64,000 bases of DNA from Anaeromyces robustus (lineage: Eukaryota; Neocallimastigomycota; Neocallimastigomycetes; Neocallimastigales; Neocallimastigaceae). The stretch covers positions 92,501 to 156,500 of the forward strand of contig MCFG01000116.1 in the NCBI GenBank assembly GCA_002104895.1. The letters run 5' to 3'. The notes under the pieces are model-generated. The model had not been told where the DNA came from. It saw nothing but the letters and a program-made list of their open reading frames with translations, and ran no database searches. The translations under genes and the position numbers were made by a program. This document shows, one piece after another, positions 1 to 19,469 of this stretch (the stretch's first letter is position 1; every line of letters starts with the position of its first letter).

Positions 1-5
1 TTTTT

Positions 6-45
<40 letters not shown>

Positions 46-82
46 TTTTTTGTTTTTTTGTTTTTTGTTTTTTTGTTTTTTT
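1..82. repeat. poly(T) tract with occasional G
   Basis: The window opens in a nearly pure T run broken only by single G residues and one A. It lies downstream of the GAPDH stop codon. It is the same kind of long homopolymer seen throughout this window. Confidence 0.9.
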
Positions 83-378
83 TATTTAACGAGTTATGAT
101 ATTTCTTTCAACTCTTTTATTTTTCCAATTTTAGATAGTTTTTTGATTATCTATATATATTTTTTAATATATATAATAATATTATTTTTATATTTTTATA
201 ATTGATTTTAAATTTTTAATTTTGTATTAAAAAAAAATTAGGAAATATTACTAATATCATTTTATAATCTATATATATTTAAATACTAATTTTAAATTAA
301 TTAAAAAAAAAAAAAGGATGTTACTAATATTAATTTTTTTTTTATCTTCTAGAATATTATAAAAAAAAATTAATAAAT

Positions 379-3911
<3,533 letters not shown>

Positions 3912-4609
3912 ATGAATATAAATAATGTTAAAAATAAATTGATGTAAGTGTAATATTTTAAATATTGTTTCTTTTTTTTTTTTAAAGTGGCATGTATTAA
4001 TAATTTTTTATAGCAATGATAGTAATTTCAAAGCAATGAATCGTAATCCCTATGGATTTATTTCATCTGATCATATAAATAGAACTGCAAGTAATTATAA
4101 TCTACAGAATCAAAGAGATTTATCAAGTAATTCACTATTTGATACCCAAAATTATATAAATAGTAATAAATTTAATAAAAATCTTGATACTTCTCCAGTT
4201 TTAAATAATAGCGTTATATATAATAACAATAACATTATAAATAATCTAAATAATAGTAATACAAAGGATAATACATTCAAGAATAGGTATATATTAAATG
4301 CTTAATTTCAAAAATCAAATAATCAATAATTTTAATACAAATTTATATACTTATTTAATAATATATTATTTCTTTTTTTATTTATTTAATAAAATAATAA
4401 ATACAAACGAAAATATAAATAATTAAAAATAAAATAGTCTTCATGATACTGTATTTATTCAATCAAAACCTACATATGAATTTTATGGTTATGCTTTTTA
4501 TTTAGTATCTTTTTTTGGAATATGTAATTATTTAATTAAAACAATTAAAATAAAAAAAAAAAAAGATAGAAAAGAACATTTTATTAATATTTTTTTTCAT
4601 TCTAAAAAA

Positions 4610-4640
<31 letters not shown>

Positions 4641-5314
4641 AAATAGGTATATGGTTAATATGGGCATTTTCTTCAGAAGAATTTTTAAAAAGAATGGGAC
4701 TCACCTATTATCCAAAAAAGTAAGTTATATACGTTAAATTAATTATTATTTATTAATTATTATATATTATATTTAAAAAAAAACGTAATAAAGAACTATG
4801 TACAGAAAAAAGGATATATATTTATAATAACTATTATTATTTTATATTTTTTTAAAAAATAATAATAATAAAAATAATATATTAACAACAATAAAGATAT
4901 TGGGCAATTGCAATACCGGATTATATTGTAGTTTGTGTTCTTTTTTACGTTGTGATATTTTTGGGTTATAATTTTATACATACACCTTCTTTTGATTCTT
5001 TAAATACTGTTACTGGTAATTTTACCAATAATATCTATCAATAACAAAAAATTTACATATAAAATCATGTTTTTATTAAAGCTAATTGAATATGTTTTAA
5101 ATTTAAATTTTATTATATTAATTTAATACATGTGTATTTAAAAATATTACTAGATGGATATTCTAATTTAATGAAAAGTGTAAAATTTTCAAGATTAGAA
5201 GATAATGATGATATTCCTGAATTACAAGATATCCCTATTAGTATTGTTAATGCATATTTATACAGTGATTCATTTAACCCACCTAGTGAGCCTTATTCTA
5301 CTTACTCTCCATGA
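3912..5314 (+). CDS. GPI19: PIG-P / GPI19, subunit of GPI-GlcNAc transferase, 6 exons
   Basis: Membrane subunit of the ER complex that transfers GlcNAc from UDP-GlcNAc to phosphatidylinositol, the first step of GPI-anchor synthesis. Exons 3912-3943, 4014-4286, 4438-4523, 4647-4719, 4897-5015, 5154-5314 join in frame to 247 aa. The PIG-P domain fills the C-terminal half: YGYAFYLVSFFGI (first membrane segment), then WAFSSEEFLKRMGLTYYPKK, then YWAIAIPDYIVV leading into a second membrane segment, then TPSFDSLNTVT and IPELQDIPIS. These blocks are characteristic of the family. The start at 3912 was chosen because the 32-nt first exon splices in frame through a GTAAGT donor; a start at 4036 is the fallback. 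The first ~115 residues are an Asn/Ser-rich extension absent from the short human protein. Confidence 0.92.
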
Positions 5315-5716
5315 TAATAAATCAATAATATAATATCAAAATAATATCAAAGAAAAGAATAATATTCTATTTTATAAAATAATTGTTAATAAATAATAAC
5401 AAATCCATAATTATACTATAGTAAATAAAAAAAAAAAAATAAGCAATCATTTAATTAGAATTTTAAATGTATAATGATTATATTTATACTATTATCTTTT
5501 TAATAAGTTTTTTTTTTTTTTTTTTGTTTCTTTTAACATAAAAAATTTATGTGTTTATTATTTTTATAATTATAATACTATTATAGACGTTGTAATTATT
5601 TTTGAGAAAAATAATTGAATTATTTAAATATTTTCTGTTTCTTCTCTACAACTTTTTATCTTTCTTTTTTCTTTTAGTTTCATTATTAAAAATTTTTTAT
5701 GATAGTTTTATATTAA

Positions 5717-5793
<77 letters not shown>
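5717..5793. repeat. (AAT)n followed by (ATT)n, self-complementary
   Basis: About 13 AAT units run directly into about 12 ATT units, forming a nearly perfect inverted repeat that could extrude as a hairpin. It lies about 400 bp downstream of the PIG-P stop. Confidence 0.9.
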
Positions 5794-5795
<2 letters not shown>

Positions 5796-5819
5796 TATTC
5801 TATTAATTTATATTAACGT

Positions 5820-6060
5820 ATTATCATCATTATTATTTAATCTACGTATTGAATATTATTGAATAACATATTATCATCATTATTAATAACATATTATCAT
5901 CATTATTATTTAATCTAAGTATTGAATATTATTGAATAACATATTATCATCATTATTAATAACATATTATCATCATTATTATTTAATCTAAGTATTGAAT
6001 ATTATTGAATAAGATATTATCATCATTATTATTTAATCTAAGTATTGAATATTATTATTG
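5820..6060. repeat. compound ~70-bp tandem repeat (50 + 20 bp units)
   Basis: A 50-bp unit containing ATTATCATCATTATTATTTA and TAAGTATTGAATATTATTG is repeated, with a 20-bp partial unit (ATATTATCATCATTATTAAT) inserted between copies. The ATTATCATCATTATT core appears about six times. Copies are nearly identical, so the array is recent or homogenised. Confidence 0.9.
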
Positions 6061-6413
6061 AATATGTATAAATTAGAAAATTCTTATATAAGATATATTA
6101 TATACATTTTTATATTAAATGAAAAAAAAATTGAAACTCTTTAGAGTGTTGTATTAACATAATTTTCATGAAAAATAATATTTTGATATATATAAGGTAT
6201 AAAAATAAAAATAAACTATAAATGAAATATATATAATTTATGAATTTAATTAGTGTTTAATATATACTTTTTTATTATTATTATTTTTTTTTTTTAAGAT
6301 TATAAATAAATAAATAAAAAAAAAAAAATACAGTGTATTAAATAACTGATTTTTTTTTTTTTTAAATTAAACTATATCATAAATTATACCATGTTTGTTG
6401 ATATATATTATTT

Positions 6414-6452
<39 letters not shown>

Positions 6453-9400
6453 TAATTCTTTTTAAAAAAATTTTTTTTTTACAGAAATTAGTTTATAATA
6501 CGCTATATATATATTTATATATATTTATATTCTAAATTTTTTATATTAAGAGTTGTTGGTAATATATTTATATTAATTAATCAAAATGTAACTAAATATA
6601 ACTAAATTATTAATTATATTTATCATTAATTATTAGGAATAAATTATTTTTATTATTTTAATTTACAATCTTGATTTACAATATATGAATAAAAAAAATA
6701 AGGGTATGATTATGAGATTATAAAGATATATTCATTTTATTTTTAATCTCTTGATTTATGATTATCAAAAAATTAACTAATAAAGAATTAACAAGGGCAT
6801 AAAATGCGGTATAATTAATGTAATAGATTAATTAATTATAAAAAAAAATATTATATTAAAAATGGATTATCTTTTAATAAAAAATTAGCCGTTTTTCTAA
6901 TTAATAAAATAACCGTTCTTTGTTGAATAATTTTTTTTTAATATCTGATTAATATAGAATAAATAATTAATCTAATACATAAGATAGTTATTAAATGAAT
7001 AAATATAATAAAATAAATATAACATTAATAGTTATTTTTTCTGTTTAATTGTTATTAAAACTTAACCACCTTTTTTAAGTAACTTTTATTATATAAAAAG
7101 ATATCATAATTAAATCAATTAAATGATAATAGAAAAAGATAATTAAAAATAGTTTTAATTAATCATGTTTTCATTTTTCTTTTAATATACTATTATTTAT
7201 TTATTAATATCAATTATTATTGAATACCTTTTTTATTTTATATTATAAATAATTTAAAATTTTAAAATTAATTATTTATTTCTTTCAAATTATTAATTAT
7301 ATATTGTATTATCATCTAATTATTATATTTTATATACTTTTTAATTGTTTTTATTTATTTATTTATTTTATTTTATTTTAAACTTTCTTTTTATTGTTCA
7401 ATTTAATTATTTAAAGTATTCATTTAAATCATTATAAACAACAATTTAATATAATTAAAATAATTAAAAAAAAAAAAAAAAAAAAACGCCTTTTTTTTTA
7501 ATATTTTTTTAATTAATCTTTTTTTTATTAGTTATAAATTTTAAAAGATAATAAAATGAAAGATATAGTATACATATTTCTATTTAAGTCTATATGTATA
7601 ATAACATGACCATGATTATTTAAAAATTAATATAAATATCTCTATATTTTCTCTCTTTTTTTTTCCTTCTTTTCTTATTTTTTATTTTTTAATAAAATAA
7701 TAATAATAAAGTCTTGTAATTTTTTTAATTAATTAATTAATGTATAATCTTTAATACCACATTAAAAAAAAATTTTTTTTAAAAAAAAAAAAAAAAAAAC
7801 AATATATTTAAAAAAGGATTCATTAAATTAAATAGAATAATAGATAACAAAATTATATTATTATAATTATTATTTTTTTTTTATAATATTATATATTATA
7901 AAAAAAATTAATGAATTGAATATCAATATAATATTAAAAATATTTTATTTCCTTACATTTTTTAATAAAATAATACACTAATTATTATAATATAAAATAA
8001 TATAGCCATTCGTTATGATTATTAAATATAATTTAATTATATAATTGAATTGTCATTATTATATAGTTTTTTTTTTTTTTTAAAAAAAAAAAATAAAGAT
8101 TATGAAAAGAATTAAACATTAAGAGAAAAGAAAAATATTATTCAACATAATAAAATAAAAGGTCACGAATTGAATTTCATAGTTATTAAAGAAATTTTTA
8201 ATTAAAAATTTAAAATTAGAACAAAACAAAATTATAATAATATAAAATAATTAATACTTGGTTAACATATGAATTGTTTTTTTTTTTAAAAAAAAAAATC
8301 ATTTTAAATCAATAATAAAAAGGTAATTTATGCTAATTATATATAATTTCCTTTAATAAATTTATTATTATTATTATATAAATTAAAATGATTAATAGTA
8401 CTACTTTTAATATTAAAATTGAATAATTCATTTTTCTTAAATGTATTGTTCATTTTAAATATATAAATTATTATTTTAATAATTTATAAATATTTTAATT
8501 AATAATTAATAATATTTGAATATTTATTTTATTTTTATAATAATTTAAAAATATTTTAATTAACAATTAATTATATTTGAATATTTTTTTTTTCTTTTTA
8601 TAATTAATTTGAAATTACAAAATTTGAATTAAGAATCAAATCTAGTAAGCTTTAATTAAAAATTACTTATTTTTCATAGTATTTAAAAATTAGTGAAATT
8701 ACATAATAACGAATAACAAATAGTAGTAATAATAATAATTAATATTTAATATTTAATAATTAATAATTAATAATTAATAATTAACAATTAATAATTAATA
8801 GTATTTGTAGTAGTGTTAATTATAAATAATAATAATAATAATAATAATCTAATTAATAATAATTAATAATATTTTTTTTATAGTTAAATTAATTATTATA
8901 TTTATTTTAAAGTTTTTCAATTTTTTAAAATTTTTTCCTATTACCAAATATATATTAAATGTTTTTTATTTATTTATTTATTTATTATATATTTATTATA
9001 TATTTATTAATTTATTAAATATAAATTAATGTATTATATATTATAATATCTATTATAATATATAGTCATATATATTTTTTATTTTAAATAAATAATATAA
9101 TTAAAAAATATAAAATTTTAATTATAATTCTTTACTGTAACTTTTTTTTTTAAAAAAAAAAAAATATCGTAAAATAAAGAATTATAATATAAAGTTTATA
9201 AAATAAAATGAATTAAGATTATATAAACATATAATAAATAATAATAAAAATTATAAATTTATTAACTATTATTAGTTTGACTTTTATACATGCAAAGATT
9301 CATTAGTTTATATAATATTATAATCATTTTTTTATTGTTTTAATATCATAAGATAATTATAAAAAAAATAATGTTAATGTTTTCGTTTATCAATAAAAAC

Positions 9401-9691
9401 TACAATAATAATTATAATAATAATAATAATAATAATTAAAATATTATGTATATATTTATTATATTAAAATATAATAAAAAAGAGATATAAATATAGCTAT
9501 CATTTAATATTTCATAAGTAAATATTAATATATATATTATAAATTATCTCTTTCTATCAATTTTTATATATATTTTTTTCTATTAAATTTTCTTTTATTA
9601 TTATAAAAATATTCATTACAATACTAATAATATTATATTTTTAAAAAAAAAAAAAAAAAAATTGATTTAATATTTATAAATTATTAATACA

Positions 9692-9715
9692 TATTAGCGC
9701 TAATATTAGTGCTAA
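9692..9715. promoter_or_regulatory. 14-bp palindrome plus near-copy upstream of PKA
   Basis: TATTAGCGCTAATA is a perfect 14-bp palindrome, followed immediately by TTAGTGCTAA, a one-mismatch copy of its core TTAGCGCTAA. It stands out by its GC content in DNA that is almost only A and T. It sits about 175 bp before the PKA start codon. A tandem dimer site for a transcription factor is a reasonable guess; no binding factor can be named. Confidence 0.4.
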
Positions 9716-9887
9716 AAATAATAACATTACAAAAAAAATTAATATAATATTAATAAAAATTTGGAGAAGAAAATAATAAAATTTAAGATAATAAATTATC
9801 CATAAAAACAAATCTACAAAAAAAATAAAATATATCAGTAAATTCAATATATAAAATAAAAATAATAATATATAATATAATAAAAAA

Positions 9888-12490
<2,603 letters not shown>

Positions 12491-13395
12491 ATAATAAAAG
12501 CAAAAACAAATAATTATTTATTTATTCATATACATATAATATCACAATATATATTTCAGTAATTAAAAAAAAATGTTTATAATTTAAAAAAAAATTTTTT
12601 TTTTTTCATCTTTTAATATAATGAAATATAAAAATTATAAAAAGTTTTTTATAATACAGAATAGTATAATAAGTATTAAATTAACAGAAATAATATACTT
12701 ATATATATAACCATAATTTACTACTATATATCATTTTTAGTATGGAAAATTAAAAATAAGAATATTATAATAATATTAACCATATAATCATTATCAATAT
12801 CAATTTCATATATTATTAAATAAACTTGATACACAGCATAATTATAATATTAAATATTAATAATAATTAAATAAAAATATATAAATAGATTATAATAATG
12901 ATATTTATTATAATTTATTAAGTAAAAAAAAAAAATAATAATTTGTAATTAATAGAAAAATGTTCATTATAAATAATAAGGCTATCATTTAAAAAAAGGG
13001 TAATAATTAAAAATGTTAAGCAACAACTACAATAACTATAATTTAAAATGAATATCATACATGTTTATTATTATAATTTTAATAATAATATTCGATTCGA
13101 TAAAAATCTTTTTTCTTTTTCTTTTTTTTTTTTTTAATGAGAATTTTTGTTATTTTTTTTTTTTTTTTAATTATAAAAATGTCATTTTTTAATTTTATTA
13201 ATAATTAAAGTTTATTTTTTTTTGAGTATCCACATTCTTTATTATTTTTTTTTATTTGGTACAAATATATATATTAAAAAAAAAAAATAAAATTTTAAAC
13301 ATTGCTGTTAATTGTTAACTTTATATTACTTTAATCGACGATGATCTATTATTCTTTTATATAAATTATTTATTTATTTTATTATTTATTTATTT

Positions 13396-13426
<31 letters not shown>

Positions 13427-13446
13427 TATTATTTATTTATTTATTT

Positions 13447-13490
<44 letters not shown>

Positions 13491-14869
13491 TATATTTATT
13501 TATTTATTTATTATTTATTTACTTATTTATTATTACTATCAGTAAATAGTTTACTTATTTTCATATACTTTTATTTTTCTTATAGGATATATAAATATAG
13601 GAACGATATATAAAAAAGAATTAATAATAAATAAATAATATAAAGAAAAAAAGAATTATATATATTCTAATTAATGCTTGATTTATTTTTTTTCTTATAA
13701 ATCTATAATAAATATATTTATATATATTTCCTTTTATATATATATATATATATATATAATAGTAAATATAAAACAATGAAATAAAAACAGAAATATACTT
13801 ATTTTTACTAAAATCCATAAAACGATTATAAAAAAAAGAATATTTTTAAAAGAATAATGATTGATGAATATTAAATAATTTGTATTATTTTTGAAATATA
13901 AATATAATAAAGTTACCATTAATATTTCAATTATTATAATTATTATCATAATAATAATTAAAATAATACTTTTCTCTTTTCTTGATAATAATCTTAATAA
14001 AAATAATATTAAACCTTAATATTTTTAATAAACTTTTTTTTTAAAAAAATGCTCATTATAATTATAAATAAAGATGTAAAAAATAAAATAATATATTTAT
14101 TAACATTAAAGTTTTTTAATTATAGGCTATATAATCTCCATTAATACATTCATCAGTAAATAATTAATAAATCTAATTAAATAATAAATTTATTATTTAA
14201 TCATCAATGTTGAAAATTATTTCTATTATTGTTATTATTTATATATATAAATATGATATATATGTTAAATAAAAAACTATTATATAAAGTTCTCTTTCTT
14301 TTTTTTTTTATTTTTAAACTGAAAGAAAAAAAAAAGGTAAAAATAAATTATTTAACTTTATTATATTTTTTTATTACTAAGAATTTAACATATATAACTA
14401 AATAATTTATTGAATTCTTTTAACTATAGTTACATTTTTCTTTATAATTTTTTCATTCTATTTTTTTTTTCTTCTTAAAGAACAAAAATATAAATAATAA
14501 ATATTATTTTTGGTTTTATTTCGTATTATTGTTAACAATTTTATTTTAAAAAAAATTATTATTAAATAAAAAAAAATTAAAATAAAAAAAAAAAAAAATA
14601 AAAAAAATGTAAATAAATATTAATTAATTTTTCATTGCTCATTCAACATATATATATATATAAAGTAAAGAACGAAAAAATAATAAAAAATATTAATTAA
14701 TATAAAATTATTTAAAATAAAACAAATAAAAAAAAATATTAAAAAAATATATTTGTAGAAACATTATAAAAATAATAATTACAATTAATTGTAAATAATT
14801 GTTATATATCTATATAAAAAAAAAAAAAAAAAAAGTACATATTATATATTTTTCAAATTATAAACCATT
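12491..14869. other. intergenic region between the two kinases
   Basis: AT-rich spacer with no supportable gene. It contains TTTA arrays (about 13370-13533), T-runs near 13115-13170 and short AT dinucleotide runs. Open frames near 13621-13949 (-) are Ile/Tyr/Phe low complexity and are discounted. Confidence 0.6.
13370..13533. repeat. imperfect (TTTA)n arrays
   Basis: About 160 bp of TTTA units interrupted by single ATTTTATT and TTATTATT slips, so older or less homogeneous than the arrays at 2452 and 53519. Confidence 0.9.
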
Positions 14870-17800
14870 ATGGCATCTCGGGTGCAAAGCATAAATGGAA
14901 AAATACCCAATACATTATTAAAAGAACAAAAAATAAAATATAACTCAAATAAATATAAAACATTAGACAGTTATTTAAATGATGGAAGTGATAGTATAGA
15001 TAATATAAAGAAAATTGTAAGATGTTCATCATATAATGAAAGTAATGTTAAAAATTCAGCAAATACTTTAAAATGGGAAGATGAAAGTGATGATGATGGA
15101 AACATTTTACAAAGTAGTAGTAGTAAGGCTAATGAACAGTCTTTAGAAAATTTTAGTAGAAATAATAATAATAGTTTTTAGTATGTTTTTAAATAAAGAT
15201 TATTATTATTATTTTACATATTTAAATACTTAAAGATATTCTTATTAAATAACTAATATATTTCTCTTTTTTATTTATTTATATGTATATCTTTTATAAT
15301 GTATATCTTTTTTAATGTATATCTTTTTTAATAAATTTCATTATATATATATTAATTCTATTTACATTTTATTCGATCAATAAACTTTAATATAAATATT
15401 AATATAAATAATTATCAATTTTATCATTATAATTTTATATTAAAAACAATTCTAAAATAAATTATAAAATATTATGATCAAAAATAAAACAATTATAATA
15501 ATAATAATAAAGCTATAATAGTTTTGATAATAATAAAATTAGTCGATCATTACTACTGAGAAAGAATTATGAAGATTTAACACAATTTGATAATTCAAAT
15601 TCATATGAAAAACATGAAGAGGAAGAAGAAGAAGAAGAAAAAACATTAATAAAATGTCCATCATGCCCAGAAAAAATATTTAGAAAAAATGATGAAATGA
15701 CAGTATTTGAAAATAAAAATGCGGATGAAATTGATTTCTATACCAATGAAAAAATAGAATCTAATAATTGTTGGACCGAAATTTCAAAATTAAGACATTT
15801 TAGTTCCAATATTGAATTATATAGTCCCTATAATAAAAAATCAAAAACAGCTTATAACTTTTTAGAAGAATTTGTATTAAATGAAGGTATTAATTATTTA
15901 AGTGATTTTGGAATACATAATAGTAATGGAGATTTTCGTCTTAATGAAGATGGATTTTATCCTTTACAACATAGTAATAATTATATTCACAGTGTAGTTG
16001 ATTTAGATAATGAAGATTCAGAGAATGATGATGATGATGATGATGATAAAGATATAAAAAATTATATAAATCAAAAAAGAAAAATAATAGAAATGCATGG
16101 AAGTTCAGATTTATCAAAGAACTCATCATCATCAATAGAACTTAATTATTCTATGAATAATGATTTAAATAATGTTGATGATAGTAAAAATACATTAATA
16201 GCATCATTTAATTCTTTACAAATTAATCAATGTTATGGTAAAAATGATAGTGAAAATAATAAAATTCTTGAAGTATTTGATTTTATAAAAGAATATAAAA
16301 ATATTGTCAATAGTATCAGTATAAAATATGAAAAAGATAAAATTATAATTAATGAAAAACCTCTTGAAAATAGAATTCATTATTCTCTTGATGAATATCA
16401 AGTATGAAATTATTTATTATTATTTATTTTATTATGTTTTATAATACTATATTATATTATTTATACTATAATATATATATATATTTATATATTGATGAAA
16501 AAAAAAAAAACTACATTTATTAAATATTTTTTTCATATTAATTATCTTTAATTTTTTTATTTTTTATTTTTTATTTTAATTTATATTTATATATAATTTA
16601 TTGATAAAATCAATAATATTAATAATAATAACATCAATATTATAAATAACAATAACAATAACTATAATATAAATAACAATAATAAATAACAATAATAATA
16701 ATAATAATAATAACAAAAACTACATATTATAATTGATATTTATATTTAAAAATATATTTATATAAAAATCAATCATTAAAAAATAGGAAGTAAAAACAGT
16801 TGGAAATGGAGCTTATGGAAAATTAGTGGAATGTGTTCATTTACCAACTGGTAAAAGAGTTATATTAAAAAGAATACCCGTTTGTAATATTAATCATTGG
16901 TATATTAATGATGTGATGACAATGGAAGAATATTCATTAAGAAAAAATATTCATCCTAGAATTATAACATTACATGATGCCTTTTTCTATCATCCATCAC
17001 CTCCAGAAAATGAAAATGAAGATGAAAATGAAAATGAAAATGAAAAAAGTGTAGCAAAAATAACAAAATCTCAAACCTTTGCTAGTAATATTAAACTTAA
17101 ATTTAAAAATTTAAATAAAGTATTAAAAGTAGGTAAAAAGAAAAAGAGAAAGGAAAAAGGTAAAGAAAAAGAAAAAGATATAGATAATAATAAAAATCAA
17201 AATAATGAAGAAAAAATTGTAGAAGATGAACAACAACAACTACAAGAAGAAGAAAAACAACAACAAATACAGCAAAATCAACAACCTCAACAACCTCAAC
17301 AACAAGATGATCAACAGCAACAACCTCAACAAGATGAACAACAACAACAACAACAACAACAAGATGAATTTATTTTAGTTACAGAAAGTTTAGGTAAAGG
17401 CAGTATGGATTTATATGATTATATTGAAACAATAGGACCAATTCCTGAAGATAATGTTAGATATATTTTTGCTCAAATTATAGAAGCTGTTTACTTTATG
17501 AGTAAAAATGGTTTTAGTCATGGTGATATAAAAGGTATATTATAAAAATATAGTAATAATAATAATAATAAATTTTTGATAAATAAATTGATAAATAAAT
17601 AAACAATTAATAAATATAATATTATTAAAAAATAAATAAAATAATTTATTTTTTATTAATTAAAATATCAATCTTAAATCAATTCAATAGATGAAAATAT
17701 ACTAATTGAACCATCAACATTTAGAATAAAATTAATCGGTAAATAACATAATTATTATCATTATCTTAATTATTTTTTTCGAATGATATGATATCTTTAT

Positions 17801-18339
17801 ATATTTACACATATTCACATATATATATTAAAATAATTAATATTTATGATAATTTATATATATTATTGATTATTCATACATAATTAAATATTGTAATATA
17901 ATTTATATAATTATAAAATTATATAATAAAAAAAATAAAATAAAATTATATAATATAAAAAAATTTAGATTTTGGTTCAGCAACGACAAATATTGAACAT
18001 GCTGAAATACCATATATTAAATTTAGAGGAACAAGAAAATATCAAGCTCCTAATATATATAATAAAGATACATTTGATCCATTAGCACAAGATGTATGGT
18101 CATTAGGAGTTATGTTTTTTGTAATGTTATTTGCAGCAGATCCGTTTACAAGTCCAGAAGAAGCAGCAAGTGTAGATATTTTAGAACAATTACATGAAAA
18201 TATACAATATATAAGAGTAGAAAAAGGTATGGATGTTAGTGAAGAAGCTATAGATTTAATTATGAAAATGTTAGAAAAAGATGAAACAGCTCGTATTACT
18301 CTTGAAGAAATTATATATCATCCATTCTTCAGAATTTAA
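14870..18339 (+). CDS. divergent PAS-kinase/PIM-like protein kinase with Gln-rich insert, 5 exons
   Basis: Exons 14870-15180, 15522-16401, 16787-17534, 17691-17738, 17969-18339 join in frame to 785 aa. Residues 1-397 are acidic and Ser/Asn-rich, with a CPSC pair in LIKCPSCPEKIF and a poly-Asp run; no PAS domain is evident. The kinase domain follows: glycine loop GNGAYG (403-408), Lys425 in RVILKRI, catalytic loop HGDIKDENILI (642-), DFGSA (663-), GTRKYQAPN, and subdomain XI near the end. HxDIKDEN...KLIDFGSA is the pattern of PASK/PSK1 and PIM kinases. Two conserved residues differ: HRD reads HGD, and APE reads APN. About 120 residues (470-589) of Glu/Asn, Lys/Glu and Gln repeats are inserted between subdomains IV and V. 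Kinase identity is sure; subfamily is inference. Confidence 0.85.
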
Positions 18340-18364
18340 TTTTTTTTTATAAAAAATATATATA

Positions 18365-18399
<35 letters not shown>

Positions 18400-19469
18400 A
18401 AAATATATATTTAAAAAAATTTATATTATATTTACATTAGTATAATATAATACTAATAACTTAAAAATTATTATTATGATTAAAAATTTTTTTTTATTAA
18501 TAAAAAAAAATTACAATATTTTCTTTTCTCTCACTAATAGAAAAAAAAAGTTTTAGTATATCTATCATTAACAATTATTTAATTTTTTTTTTTTTTTATT
18601 ATATTTCTAAAAAAATCATAATAATAATTAAAATAATAAATACTGAAAAGAAAAAAAAATTTTTTTTAATCTAATGTGTAAATACTTTAGATATAAAAAA
18701 AAAGCCATATTATAAATTATTAAAAATTTAACAAAAAAGAATATTAAAAGTATTTAAAAAGATTTTATATTATATGTAATTTATATATTTTATAATCTTA
18801 AAGATTTTGATAAAACAAAAAAAAAAAATCTATCTTTAAAAAAAAAAGAAAATGTAAATTATAATATAGTTATAATGAAATCAAATACCTTTTGATTTAA
18901 TAATAATTTTATAATTTTTTTTTTTTTTAAAAAAAAAAAAGAATATAATTCAGTTATATATTAATCATTAATCCTATTCTTTATGTTTTTTTTTTTAAAC
19001 ATTAAGATTGTGATTAATTCATATTCATTTACTAAATAATATACCTTTTATTCTATATCAACTTATTTTAGAATAACTTTATTTTATTTTTTTTTAATTA
19101 TAAATAGTATTGATATATTGATGTTTTTTTTAATTAAAATTAAAAAAAAAAAGAAATTATATTTTAATAAAATATTAATATGGATATAATTTGAACAATA
19201 TTTAATATTAGAAATAAAATAATAACCAAATTGTAAAAATTGTATTCTTGTGTAATAATTTCAAAAAATAATATTATATAACCTTTTTAAAAAAATTTCT
19301 ATAGATATAATATATAACCAAAAATCAAATTTTTATTTAATACATATATTAATTTAATATTTAATATAAAGGTTAATTTTTTTAATATATTTAAAATTTT
19401 ATATTTTTTTTTATTAAAAAATTTTTTTTAATTATATATATATACATAAATACATAAAAAGAAATAGAA
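18340..19469. other. intergenic, T-rich/A-rich
   Basis: Spacer with a poly(A) run (about 18370-18397) after the kinase stop and a T-run/A-run junction (18915-18940). It must contain the promoter of the downstream SR-protein gene; no gene seen. Confidence 0.6.

Larger units (their letters stand above)
5315..9887. other. 4.6-kb AT-rich intergenic region
   Basis: No credible gene is visible on either strand; every frame is densely interrupted. It contains an AAT/ATT inverted-repeat block (5717-5793), a compound tandem repeat (5820-6060), a poly(T) run (about 6415-6447), several T-run/A-run junctions (8067-8093, 8277-8298, 9142-9164), a TTAATAAT repeat near 8739-8801, and a palindromic pair (9692-9715) close to the PKA start. 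Confidence 0.6.

Noticed and set aside
5820-6060. CRISPR-like repeat array
   Set aside because: Units are contiguous tandem repeats without unique spacers, in a eukaryotic genome.
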